DNA of 64,000 nt, from positions 87,011,410 through 87,075,409 of the forward strand of contig NC_030683.2 of the NCBI RefSeq assembly GCF_000004195.4, given 5' to 3'. This DNA comes from Xenopus tropicalis (Eukaryota > Chordata > Amphibia > Anura > Pipidae). The notes under the pieces were generated by a model that saw only the letters and a list, made by a program, of their open reading frames with translations, had not been told where the DNA came from and ran no database searches. The position numbers and the translations under genes were made by a program. This document shows, one piece after another, positions 10,837-20,691 of the stretch (its first letter is position 1; the number at the start of each line of letters is the position of its first letter).

Positions 10837-12516
10837 GTGGCCCCATTGAGTTATAATAACAATATGGTTACAGCGGATACAGAAAAGGCAGATGTGCTTA
10901 ACCAGTTCTTTTCTTCTGTGTATACAGTAGAGGAGCCAGTGGGCCAAGTCTCACCCAATAGCTTCACTGTTGCCTCAGCTCCAACTACACAGTGGTTGGC
11001 ACAGGATATGGTGCTTAAAGGGTTACACACGATAAATGTAAACAAGGCACCTGGGCCAGATGGAATACACCCTCGGGTACTGAGAGAGCTAGGGGCAGAA
11101 TTGCAGTGGCCCTTGTTTCTGATATTCTCAGACTCGCTCTCATCAGGTATGGTACCTAGGGATTGGAAGAAGGCGAATGTCACTCCCATATTTAAAAAGG
11201 GAGTAAGATCTCAGCCTGGCAATTATAGGCCTGTAAGTTTGACATCCGTGGTGGGCAAGTTATTTGAAGGCTTGTTAAGGGATCACATTCAAAATTATGT
11301 AGTGGAGAATGGCATTATGAGCAGTAATCAGCATGGCTTTATGAAGGACAGGTCATGTCAGACCAATTTAATTGCTTTTTATGATGAGGTAAGTAAGAAG
11401 CTGGACAGTGGGGATGCAGTAGATATAATCTATTTGGATTTTGCCAAAGCATTTGATACCGTTCCCCAAAAACGACTGCTTTCTAAGCTAAGGTCTATTG
11501 GTCTTAGTGAAGTCGTTTGCACATGGATAGAAAACTGGCTACAGGATCGGGTACAGAGGGTGGTTGTTAATGGCACATTCTCTACTTGGAGTAAGGTTCT
11601 CAGTGGGGTCCCTCAGGGTTCTGTACTGGGTCCACTTTTGTTTAATTTGTTCATAAATGACTTAGGGGAGGGTATTATGAGTAATGTATCAGTGTTTGCA
11701 GATGACACAAAACTCTGCAGACCAGTCAATTCTATCCAGGATGTGACATCCCTGCAGCAGGATCTTGACCAACTGGCAATCTGGGCAGCTAAGTGGCAGA
11801 TGAGATTTAATGTGGATAAATGTAAGGTCATGCACCTGGGATGTAAAAATATGCAAGCCCCGTATAACCTTAATGGGACTGCACTAGGCAAATCCATAAT
11901 GGAGAAGGATCTTGGAGTCCTTGTAGATAATAAACTTGGCTGTAGCAAGCAATGCCAGGCAGCAGCTGCAAGGGCAAACAAGGTTTTGAGCTGTATTAAA
12001 AGGGGTATAGATTCACGGGAGGAGGGGGTTATTCTTCCCCTTTACAGAGCACTGGTAAGGCCCCATCTAGAATATGCTGTTCAGTTTTGGTCTCCAGTGC
12101 TCAAACGGGACATTATTGAGTTAGAGAGGGTCCAGAGAAGGGCAACTAAGCTGGTAAAGGGTATGGAAAGTCTCAGTTATGAAGAAAGACTGGCCAAGTT
12201 GGGTCTGTTTACACTGGAGAAGAGGCGCTTAAGAGGTGACATGATAACTATGTATAAATATATAAGGGGATCATATAATAACCTCTCTAATGTTTTATTT
12301 ACCAGTAGGTCCTTCCAACGGACACGAGGGCACCCACTCCGTTTAGAAGAAGGGAGGTTCCATTTAAATATTCGGAAAGGATTTTTTACAGTGAGAGCTG
12401 TGAAGTTGTGGAATTCCCTCCCCGAATCAGTCGTACTGGCTGATACATTATATAGCTTTAAGAAGGGGCTGGATGGATTCTTAGCAAGTGAGGGAATACA
12501 CGGTTATGGGAGATAG
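10837..12516 (+). CDS. CR1 ORF2 C-terminal part: reverse transcriptase, uninterrupted
   Basis: This codes for the reverse transcriptase and C-terminal domain of a CR1-clade non-LTR retrotransposon, the enzyme that copies element RNA at a nicked chromosomal site. Motifs in order are PGPDGIHP at residues 72-79, NYRPVSLTS at 129-137, HGF at 166-168, LDFAKAFDTV at 200-209 (first catalytic Asp D201), VPQGSVLGP at 258-266 and FADD at 287-290 (catalytic D289/D290). The tail KLWNSLPE comes before the stop at 12514-12516. All RT catalytic residues are present, and there is no stop or frameshift in 559 codons. The apurinic-type endonuclease domain that precedes the RT in full CR1 ORF2 is missing. The GTG at 10837 is only a frame boundary, not a real start, because the copy is 5'-truncated. 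It has no promoter of its own, so it is probably not an active gene. Confidence 0.92.
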   Translation: MAPLSYNNNMVTADTEKADVLNQFFSSVYTVEEPVGQVSPNSFTVASAPTTQWLAQDMVLKGLHTINVNKAPGPDGIHPRVLRELGAELQWPLFLIFSDSLSSGMVPRDWKKANVTPIFKKGVRSQPGNYRPVSLTSVVGKLFEGLLRDHIQNYVVENGIMSSNQHGFMKDRSCQTNLIAFYDEVSKKLDSGDAVDIIYLDFAKAFDTVPQKRLLSKLRSIGLSEVVCTWIENWLQDRVQRVVVNGTFSTWSKVLSGVPQGSVLGPLLFNLFINDLGEGIMSNVSVFADDTKLCRPVNSIQDVTSLQQDLDQLAIWAAKWQMRFNVDKCKVMHLGCKNMQAPYNLNGTALGKSIMEKDLGVLVDNKLGCSKQCQAAAARANKVLSCIKRGIDSREEGVILPLYRALVRPHLEYAVQFWSPVLKRDIIELERVQRRATKLVKGMESLSYEERLAKLGLFTLEKRRLRGDMITMYKYIRGSYNNLSNVLFTSRSFQRTRGHPLRLEEGRFHLNIRKGFFTVRAVKLWNSLPESVVLADTLYSFKKGLDGFLASEGIHGYGR

Positions 12517-12524
12517 CTCTTAGT

Positions 12525-12645
12525 ACAAGTTGATCCAGGGACTGGTCCGATTGCCATCTTGGAGTCAGGAAGGAATTTTTTCCCCTCTGAGGCAAATTAG
12601 AGAGGTTTCAGATGGGGTTTTTTGCCTTCCTCTGGATCAACTTGT
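12525..12645 (+). repeat. 14-bp inverted repeat framing the CR1 3' UTR
   Basis: acaagttgatccag at 12525-12538 and its exact reverse complement ctggatcaacttgt at 12632-12645 enclose the UTR body. A smaller complementary pair inside is aggaagg against ccttcct. In RNA this would make a closed stem near the 3' end, where LINE RTs bind. A functional role is inferred. Confidence 0.7.
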
Positions 12646-12745
12646 AGTTAGGCAGGTTAGGTATAGGCATTATGGTTGAACTTGATGGACGTATGTCTTT
12701 TTTCAACCCAACTTACTATGTTACTATGTTACTATGTTACTATAA

Positions 12746-13454
12746 TGATAAAATCCAGGGAATAAAAATCTGTGTTTAATCAGTATTTATCTTATCGCCA
12801 ACTACTGGCATCTTCTGTCAGCCTAGAGGGCTCATTGACGACTGCAACTATTATTCATTTTACATATGTAATGCATTACTGAAACACTATCCTTTTTTGC
12901 CCAACAGGCCTTACTTACTTTTCCATGTACCATTTCGATTACAGATTGTTCATCGATTTCTTAAATTAGTTAAGATTTAAGAAGCAATTTTCTTCCTGCC
13001 ATATATTTAAATTATTAAAGCAGTACAAAATAATAATCAATATATACTACAAAATTATTGTCATTACAATGTAGGGCCAGGATCTGCAAATTTCATGTAG
13101 TTTTCCCTTTGAAAGGTTATCTTCATATCTTTATAGCAATTTTTAGGAACCAGAAAGAGAGAAATGTTATGCTGAGATGAAATAAAAAGTCATGCTGGGA
13201 ATATTAGAACAAAATGATATTCATATGTAACAGTTTTTGACCTGGTCCCAAATAAACTGATAATAAAAAGAGAATTTTTCTTTATGTCAACTTTAAAGAC
13301 ATTGAGCACTTTTTGTTGAGTTTGAGTTGAGATTTTATGACTTTATTTTATTATCTATACTCTAGACAGATCAAGTTGATATATATTTATATTCTTTGTA
13401 CATATATTTATTGCATGATTAATGGTCTTCCATTGAGTTAATATGCAAGTAGAG
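12746..13454. other. unassigned AT-rich DNA
   Basis: Nothing recognised. Confidence 0.4.
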
Positions 13455-13697
13455 TAAATGCCCGGGGCTTGTTGAGCCACCGCTTCTACGTCATACACAT
13501 GCGCATGATGAGCGAGCAGGGAGTCTCACTAAGTTTCTGCATGCACGCTAAATCAGTAAATAACATGGGCTAGCGTTCCAAGGGATTGTTTGTTTTTTTT
13601 TACTATTGTTTACCACAACCGGAGTGCGGGCTCTATTAGCTCTATTAGCCCGAACCTCTGGTGAGGGAAGTAATTTTCAGGTGATAGGTGCCCTTTA
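13455..13697. mobile_element. T2-type MITE, right-end fragment
   Basis: It ends ggtgataggtgccctTTAA (TTAA 13694-13697), which reads as TTAAAGGGCACC from the other side and is T2-like. The interior is GC-richer than its surroundings (cgtcatacacatgcgcatga, accggagtgcgggctc). No left terminus was found. Confidence 0.45.
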
Positions 13698-14318
13698 AGG
13701 AGGGGTGTTAATGGACCTGGAGGAGTGGGAAGAAGCTCAACTGATCAGAATTGCTTTAAACCTGGAAAATATGTTTATGCATGCTTGGAGCTTTACAGTA
13801 GACCTGTAACATTTGAAAAGCTGTGGCTGAGACAGTATTCTCTATAGAAAAAGAATACACCACAAATTATAGTTGGTTTATGAAAAAAAAAAACAACAGT
13901 AAATGTAAAGTATAGAGATTCAGGGCCCTTTTTAATTAGTGCAGATCATGACCAATGTCTGACATGCTTTACTAACCTCAATCTGAAGTGGAAAGAAACT
14001 GGAGCCATTGATATATGGATGAAATCTTGCAGCTCTATATTTAGACCTACTTGGTTAATCCTGCCAACTCCTAGTGCAGTCAGCTGTCCAATATTTATTT
14101 CTCTCTGTGTGTCCCTAAGGGCTTCATTTTGCCGCAATAATTCAGAACAAAAATCTCAGAGTTCATTTTATTTTATCATGCATGTTTGAACATGTTAAGC
14201 AGTTCCGTTTTGCTAATGGATATCAGCTACAATTTTGCTCGCACATTTGACAATTCTATATATACTGTATTAGTGTTAGCTATTGGATGCTTTTTAAATG
14301 ACAAATTTAAAGACATAG
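13698..14318. other. unassigned DNA
   Basis: Nothing recognised. Confidence 0.4.
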
Positions 14319-14392
14319 AAATATGAGCGAATATTTTTGACGGACATGGATTTGCAGCAAAATTGTGCATTTCGCTATTGGTGAATTGTTTG
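14319..14392 (-). mobile_element. hAT-type MITE fragment (TAGTGATGAGCGAA family)
   Basis: atgagcgaatatttttgacg, then catggatttgc and cgctattggtgaattg, is the reverse complement of the right part of 32033-32312. Only the terminal part remains. Confidence 0.6.
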
Positions 14393-14983
14393 CACTACAT
14401 AGAAACACATTAGGAGTAATTTACAATTGCCCCTTCTGCAAATCCAGGTGCACTAAGGGGGCGCAAAAGCCCTTCCACTTAGTTTCATTCACTCTTGACT
14501 CATGGCATGGGTAGTTGGTAGTTTTCCACTCTGTGCAGAATTCAGTGGCTGTAGATCCAGGGCAGTGTCCTTACTGTAGAACACACATTAAGTACAGGGC
14601 CCCATTGTGGATTGTGCCCAACTTAGATGTCTGATGTGCTTGTACTCATAGGGGGGATCTGAAACCTGAGACAAAAAGGGTGCAGGTCAGGGTACAAAGT
14701 GCAAGAACATGGCATTAGGGTTACTTTAGAATTTGAACTTTAGAACTTTAGAACTTGTTTAGAATGCAATAGTTTTAGGACTTAATCGGAAAGATAAAAA
14801 GGGTCATGAATGGCACTTATCAGACATGTAGAATGAAAACTTTTTTTGAGATAACCTTTTATTTTGCCACTAAGAAATATTTCTTTGCACTTGCAGGGCA
14901 AACAGATATAACCTTCATATATAATATGGATTTTTAAAACATCTTTTCTATGCAACCTTATTCTACTAATGTTTAATCTGTCT

Positions 14984-15162
14984 GTGTTATATCTACTCTG
15001 TTCTTTGAATAACACACAGATATTAAATAAATGTTACTTTTCTGCAGCTTTGTCCTCTAATCTCTTTTCTTAGTCCACTCATAAATCACAGGAGATAGCT
15101 CCTAAAGCAATCTATAAGGAAAAATATACCACAACATTACATTTCTTCAGACTCTGAGCTAA
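14984..15162. repeat. local direct duplication, copy 1
   Basis: About 180 bp from gtgttatatctactctgtt to ccacaacattacatttcttc recurs at 15336-15518 in the same orientation. The core ctcataaatcacaggagatagctcctaaagcaatc (15076-15110) is identical in both copies. The sequence matches none of the transposon families seen here. Confidence 0.9.
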
Positions 15163-15335
15163 GATATCTTTTATTTGCAAAAGACAGACTTTAAATGCAA
15201 ATAAAATATTTTTACTTACTGGTCCTGTTATGCAGTATTCTAAAATGTACATCAACTTTATGCACCCATACCCAACTTGTGCTTAATAGCACAAGTGCAT
15301 TATCAAAGAATCAGCCAATGCAGAAGTTGTAACTT

Positions 15336-15518
15336 GTGTTATATAGACTCTGTCCTTTGGATAACACATAGACATTCAGAAATTGTTACTCTCCTGCAGC
15401 TTTGTCCTCTGATCTCTTTTCTTAGTCCACTCATAAATCACAGGAGATAGCTCCTAAAGCAATCGATGAGGAAAAAATGATACCACAACATTAGATTTCA
15501 TCAGACGCTGCTTGAGCT
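15336..15518. repeat. local direct duplication, copy 2
   Basis: Second copy of 14984-15162, offset by about 352 bp. The sequence between them (15163-15335) is not duplicated, so the duplication is dispersed rather than strictly tandem, or the unit is about 350 bp and half has decayed. Confidence 0.9.
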
Positions 15519-16727
15519 ATTACTTTTCTGTCTCATCGTAGGAGGAATCATGAAAATTAATGACTTTTCTTTGCCAAACTGTATATTTATGAGCAAAGAC
15601 AACATGTGTTGTATTTTATCCCCCAAACCATCAATTTCTCTACCCCCTCCACACCAGAGCCAACCATTTTATTTTCAATAATTACACTACGTCAAGCTAC
15701 AAGCGTTTTTTGGCAGTTTGCTGAAAAATGAAAAAAAAAAATCACAAAGTGGGTACTTTGAAAATTGGATTTCTGCTAAATGGGACTACTTAGCATTGCT
15801 ACTCGCATAACATTAAATTATCATTATAGATGGAAACATGCCACATTAAGAATTATAGGTCATACATGTTTTGATGACATGACTTTGAATTAACCTTTAT
15901 TTATGATGATGACATAAGGAACTACATAACAAATATCTATTAAAATGGTCATGTTTTGTTGCTGTTAGCATCTGACAGTGTAACTACATGGGCTGCATCT
16001 TAAAACATGCACAGGCCTACCGTTCCTCTGGTTGTTCCTCTGACCGTGAATCATTGCTATGCTTTCTTATATAATTTGAAGTTAAACTATTTTCTAAACA
16101 ATTAATTACACTTACATGTAATTATATATAAATATAATATAAAATGAATAAATGTTATTCTCACATTTTTCTCCAATAATGAGCAGGTTTATATACTCCC
16201 TGTAACTAGTGAATAGGTCCTAAAGGGCTTTACATTTAGTTTTATGGAATTTATGTGAGACCCTTCAATAAACATAATTAGACTTACATTAATCGTCAAA
16301 AAATTTTAGATAGAGCCAACTTTAACTTTTATTTTATCCATGTGTATTTAGAAGGGATAATTATCAATTAAAATTAATGCAGAATTAAGAATGCTTTGAT
16401 GCTATTCACAAAATTATTTGCACATATGCCTCCTCAACTTTGCACTGTATTTGTAAATAAGCCCCAGAATGTTTGTTTCCACTATGTAGACCAATCAAAA
16501 ATAGCCTAGATTTGGCAAAATAAAAAGAATCAATGTTAGGGAAGGTTCATGTCCCCTATAAGTCTGTGTAAGACTATACTAGAACTTTGAGTGTAGCCCC
16601 ATCTAGATACATCTTAGGCAACTTAATATTAGTGAGACCTTGAAGACAAAACCCATGCATGCTTTAGCAGTACAAAATAGTTTTTGTTGTTGCTTGGACA
16701 GAATCTACAGCTACCCCTTGGACTTAA
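15519..16727. other. unassigned AT-rich DNA
   Basis: Only a weak MITE-like terminus near 16383-16466 (tgcacatatgcc, aactttgcactg, tgtaaataagcccc). Nothing else recognised. Confidence 0.4.
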
Positions 16728-16915
16728 TGGGGCTCATTTATCAACACCAGGCAAATCTGCCTGTGGGCAGTAACCCATAGCAACTAATCAGTAATTGTTT
16801 TTCTTTTTTTTCAACCAGTTGCTGGGAGAATAATGAATGCAGCAATTTGATTGGTTATCGTGGGTTACAGCCCATGGGCAAATTTGCCCATTGTTTTTGA
16901 TAAATGACCCCCCAC
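16728..16915. mobile_element. PIF/Harbinger-like MITE
   Basis: Termini tggggctcatttatcaa and ttgataaatgaccccccac are inverted repeats flanked by TAA (16725-16727, 16916-16918). The interior shares cagtaacccatagcaac with the 17936, 57780 and 30699 elements. The 3-bp TWA duplication suggests Harbinger. Confidence 0.75.
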
Positions 16916-16918
16916 TAA

Positions 16919-17848
16919 CACTTACAAGGTCAGCTTCATCTGATGTGAGAAATAAAAGGAAAAAAACAATAATATGTTTGATTCTTAATGACACAATGTA
17001 ATAGGCAGTATATGGATTCATAAGCTATGTACTGTAACTGTACCTAATATAATCAGCTATATCATTTGGCCCTATGATTTGGTCCTACAAGAAGGCAGAT
17101 TCTCTATGGGGGGTCATCATGCATTAACTGGGACACTGGATCCTAACATCTTGGAAAAAGTTTTAACAGCGGGTTAACAAGGTCAGGCCTTTGATATTTG
17201 ACACAAGATTTTTTTTTTCAAATTGGAGGGTGCTTTTAAATTCTCAGGCTGCTTCCATACTGCAATGTTCATCCACAAGTCATGAAAGGAAGAAGCACAC
17301 CTTTGCATTTAGGCTCTTGTCTTTACTTTATTAAGTAGGGCAGATTTCACAGCCCTATTTAACGTTCCTTTTCACTGTATGTCTTTAATGCTAGGTTGCA
17401 TTCTGTTGTTTTTTTGGTCACTTTCTTTCTGTTGTCATTGCCTCATTACAGTTTAGTATTCAAGTACATTTTTTCTCACCTTCAGTCTGTTAATAGAATG
17501 TTTCTTCTGCGCGCCCTGAAATGGCACACAGTATAGTATCACTGCCCTTTCTGGCAATACCTTATTTGAGCCTTTCTGTTATATACAGCTTACAGCTTAA
17601 CAATTTCAGGGTAAAATGGTTGTACTTACTAATTTATTGCCTGAATCTATGCCAGCAAATTGACCTTACAACTGTTCCTATTTCACCTCACAAAGACTCA
17701 GACAATGAAGTATACAGCTTGCTGTTAACATTTCTTTAAACAGACCTTAGACATAGGATAAAATAAAAAGGAACGAATTATGGAAAATACATGTTTTTAA
17801 GGGGGATCTTCACATCCCATGTATGCCTGATGGCTCTTCAAAGTAAGT
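16919..17848. other. unassigned DNA
   Basis: Nothing recognised up to a T2-like terminus at 17849 (TTAAAGGGGCAGATTACC), whose partner end was not found. Confidence 0.4.
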
Positions 17849-17935
17849 TTAAAGGGGCAGATTACCTCCACAAAACATAATATTCACAGAGACTGCAGAC
17901 ACAAGTGCCAGATTACCACAGGGAGCCCTTTCTAA

Positions 17936-18083
17936 TGGGGTTATGTAATAAAAGGCACTAGTCTGCCCAAGTTGGCCCAGGAGTAGTAACCCAGGTAGCA
18001 TTTACTGGTCACCTGTTTAAAAGGAAACATTTTATTGGTTGCTTTTCCTGTGCAAAGTTAGTGCCTTTTATTACATAAGGGGG
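17936..18083. mobile_element. PIF/Harbinger-like MITE (148 bp)
   Basis: Termini tggggttatgtaataaaagg and ccttttattacataaggggg are inverted, with TAA on both sides (17933-17935, 18084-18086). The element at 57780-57927 has the same length and the same termini, so this is a homogeneous family. Confidence 0.85.
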
Positions 18084-18211
18084 TAAAAGTGTTTGCATCT
18101 GGGTTCTGGCTCCCAGACTGGATATGCAGTAACATAGTGCATAGCACAGCCCCAACAGATGTAAGTCAGCCCTGTGCCTACAGTCTGGCATACTGTCCAG
18201 GGCTCCATTTT

Positions 18212-19004
18212 TAAAAAAAAGGTTTTTATTTTGCATTTTACAAATAAACAAAAATAAAACAAAAGAAAAACAGATAAAATAAATTGGCACTTACATCATC
18301 GTTAAGTACAATCGTTTGCATTATATACTTACTTACAGTTTTAAGATTGAACTCCATGTGGTATCAATTTGTCAAGGTGCACCAGGGGTTATGTGTGGGT
18401 TAATCGTCCGGTAAAGATATACTGGAGTTGGCATCTAGCCAGGGTTCCCATGTTTTCTCAAATTTCCCAGGTGCACTCTGGGCGTTGTATGTCAATTTGA
18501 TCAGTGGTAGTGTCCCATTTATTAGTTCTATCCAGGGGCGGGCCACCCTAGGCAACCCGGTCGGCCAACTCCGCCCACCTCCGATTCGATCGTCATTGCC
18601 TCTGCCGCTAATGACAAGCGGCGGAGGCAATGACAAAGTAGCACTAGGGGTAGGCAGGAGAGGCTCCTGCCTGGCGCCCCTCAATCGTTGCGCCCTAGGC
18701 AGCTGCCTCTTCTGCCTACCCCTAGTTCCGGCCCTGGTTCTATCCATTGTTAGATTGTGGGAGGAATGGGGCTCATCCACTTCATTATTACTACCTTTTT
18801 TGCATAGACCACAAGGGAGCGCAGTAATGCTCTAGATTTTTGAAGGGGTACTAATGTGTCTATTATTCCTAACAAACATACTTCGGGAGACCTGATGCCA
18901 GGGAAAGACAGGTGTTCCCCTATATAGTGGGTAACTTCTGTACAGTATGTTAATACCTTAGGACAGTCCCAGATCAAGTGGAGAAAACCTACTTCTACCA
19001 TATT
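18212..19004 (-). pseudogene. L1/Tx1-like LINE: ORF2 C-terminus and 3' UTR
   Basis: On the minus strand the segment reads F-L-H-L-I-W-D-C-P (about 18985-18960), then SPIPPT near 18770. After the nested hAT it continues QWIELINGTLP, KLTYN and KFEKTWEPWLD down to a stop at about 18400. This is the Cys-motif tail and end of L1-type ORF2, which binds and reverse-transcribes its own RNA. The UTR ends in an A-rich stretch with ataaaaacc. The segment is flanked by a perfect 14-bp direct repeat, cagggctccatttt, at 18198-18211 and 19005-19018. Long TSDs of this kind are the signature of target-primed insertion. It is severely 5'-truncated, carries an in-frame stop, and is interrupted by the hAT at 18533-18736. 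Confidence 0.85.
18533..18736. mobile_element. hAT MITE with 8-bp TSD, GC-rich
   Basis: Termini caggggcgggcc and ggccctg are inverted. The exact 8-bp duplication gttctatc lies at 18525-18532 and 18737-18744. The interior contains a strong stem (tgcctctgccgct / agcggcggaggca) and is far more GC-rich than its surroundings. It sits inside the L1-like copy, so it is younger than that insertion. Confidence 0.93.
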
Positions 19005-19254
19005 CAGGGCTCCATTTTAACCTGTGCCTGAATAAGGACAGGGAAGAGGCGAGAGGGAAGACACTTATGTGCCACCCTTGTCTGGCCACCATGAATGCAT
19101 AGCTGACGAATGGGAGCAGTGCTATATTCTTTGGGGTGGACGCAGGTGTCTGCACTCTGTTTTGCAAAGTATGGTGCTCTGAAACTAGTGCAACTTGCAA
19201 CAGAATGTAATGATTAGTCCTGTAGTATCACCTTATATGACAGACAAACCTAAT

Positions 19255-19480
19255 ATTCTGCTTGATAATTTGCTCAACAGCTGCTCAAAGCATGCTGAGC
19301 ATGGCCAATGTCACTGGCGCTCCTAGCAGAATGCATGATGGGGAGCTCCTGTGACAACTTGAAGGTCTAGATCATTACTACTATGGAGATGCCGAACCTT
19401 TAGGCTGCTGCAATACATTTGGAATTAAAAAAAACAGCATTTTTAACCATATCAATTTTTAGGGTTCAGTTCTCCTTTGA
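19255..19480. mobile_element. T2-type MITE, right-end fragment
   Basis: It contains cagaatgcatgatggggagc and ends agggttcagttctcctttga, a T2 terminus with the last TTAA mutated to TTGA. The left end was not found. Confidence 0.55.
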
Positions 19481-19584
19481 TATCCTTTTATGAAGCTGGC
19501 ACCAAACCACAAAAACAAAAATGCAAATATCACAAAAGGGCATTCATTGTATTTGGGCATTAAAAGTGTAGAACAAAACACTGT

Positions 19585-19962
19585 TTGAGCTGTTTCACCT
19601 AAGGACATGCAGGCCAGAGGGGATTATAGGCAGATATGGGGTGTTCTTTTTTCCTATAAAAATGATCAACGCACCAACAGAGCTTCCATTTAAAGCAGTG
19701 AGGTTGTGGAATACCCTTCCTAGTGATGTTGTTATGGCAGATTCTGTTAATGCCTTTAAGAGGGGCCTGGATGAGTTCTTGAACAAGCATAGTATCCAAG
19801 GCTATTTTGATACTAATATCTACAGTTAGTATTAATGTTTGTATATATAGTTTATGTATGTGAGTGTATAGATTGGTAAGTATAGGTTGTGCTGGGTTTT
19901 CTTGGAAGGGTTGAACTTGATGGACTCTGGTCTTTTTTCAACCCTATGTAACTATGTAACAT
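19585..19962 (+). pseudogene. CR1-type LINE 3' end
   Basis: The frame through LPFKAVRLWNTLPSD and NAFKRGLDEFLN ends at 19829. It matches the tail of the CR1 ORF at 12400-12516 in motif order. The UTR then ends gttgaacttgatggactctg, ttttttcaaccc and a tail of taactatg units. This is a different subfamily from the copy at 10825, and the same subfamily as 27641-27890. Confidence 0.85.
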
Positions 19963-20204
19963 CTTTTTGATTAGATAAAAAATAGTTAAAAAAATTTTAG
20001 TTTTTGTACCTTTAAATTGTTTCCAGAGCTGGGCCAATGATGTTCACCAAAGGAAATGTTGCAGCATTGACCGGACTCTTGATACAGTATGTCCACATGT
20101 GTTTTTTTTTTCTCTCAAAACAAGTTGTGAAACCTATTTTATATGGACTGGGCTTCAGATAGGAGACTTCCAACCTCACAACACAATGCAGATAGTGCCA
20201 TATG

Positions 20205-20691
20205 TTAAAGGAGAAGGAACGGTAAAAACTAAGTCAGCTTTATCAGAAAGGTATATGTAAATACAGCCATAAGCACTCACAGAAAAGCTGCACTGTATCA
20301 AAAGAAAGGATTTCCTGTCTCCTTTTTTGGGAACATGTTTTTGGTATCAGACTTCCTCTCTTTTAGGGCTCCTTCAGGTTTGGGGCTTGAGTCTGTTCAG
20401 TTCTCTCCTCTCTCACCCTTACCTTCTCCTGTTTCCCCCTCCCACAAGAATGCATAAGAACTTACTTCCCCCACCCTTAGGAATGTGTGATCTGAGCTTC
20501 CAACTGCTATAACCGCAGCAGGAAGCTACCAAGACCAAGCTAAAATGGCAGCTGCTATCAGAGGGAACTTCTAGGGCTATTTACTCAGGTATAGTAAAGC
20601 TTTCTGCTGAATAAATATAGCGTTCTAGGTGGCACTAATGGGGCGAAACTATTAGCAGTATAATGCCACAATGACTTTCCTTCTCCTTTAA
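20205..20691. mobile_element. T2-type MITE, complete
   Basis: TTAA (20205-20208) with aggagaaggaa, and the inverted end ttccttctcctTTAA (TTAA 20688-20691). It is colinear with the copy at 24290-25166: both have aagcactcacagaaaagctg, gctcctg-rich and aaatagcagctgctat-like blocks, and gttctaggtggcactaat. Confidence 0.9.

Larger units (their letters stand above)
10825..12745 (+). mobile_element. CR1-clade LINE, 5'-truncated, young
   Basis: It consists of the 3' part of ORF2, a 3' UTR of about 190 bp and an 8-bp-type tail (ttactatg repeated about three times, roughly 12711-12741). Tandem octamer-like tails and 5' truncation are typical of CR1 insertions. The exact 5' border is uncertain because the reading frame stays open upstream to 10774. 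The phrase from 10834 (gtgtggccccattgag, V-A-P-L) aligns with the CR1 linker before the RT, so the border is probably at or before 10830. No target duplication is evident, as usual for CR1. The 3' UTR phrase ttgaacttgatgga recurs in the CR1 fragments at 19909, 27641 (minus), 30455 and 38937 (minus). Confidence 0.9.

Noticed and set aside
12511..12745. Separate SINE at the CR1 3' end
   Set aside because: It continues directly from the ORF stop and matches other CR1 3' ends, so it is the LINE's own UTR.
18400..18835. Frames of 126 and 135 codons across 18428-18835
   Set aside because: They run through the GC-rich hAT MITE, with only the minus-strand end containing true L1-like protein sequence.
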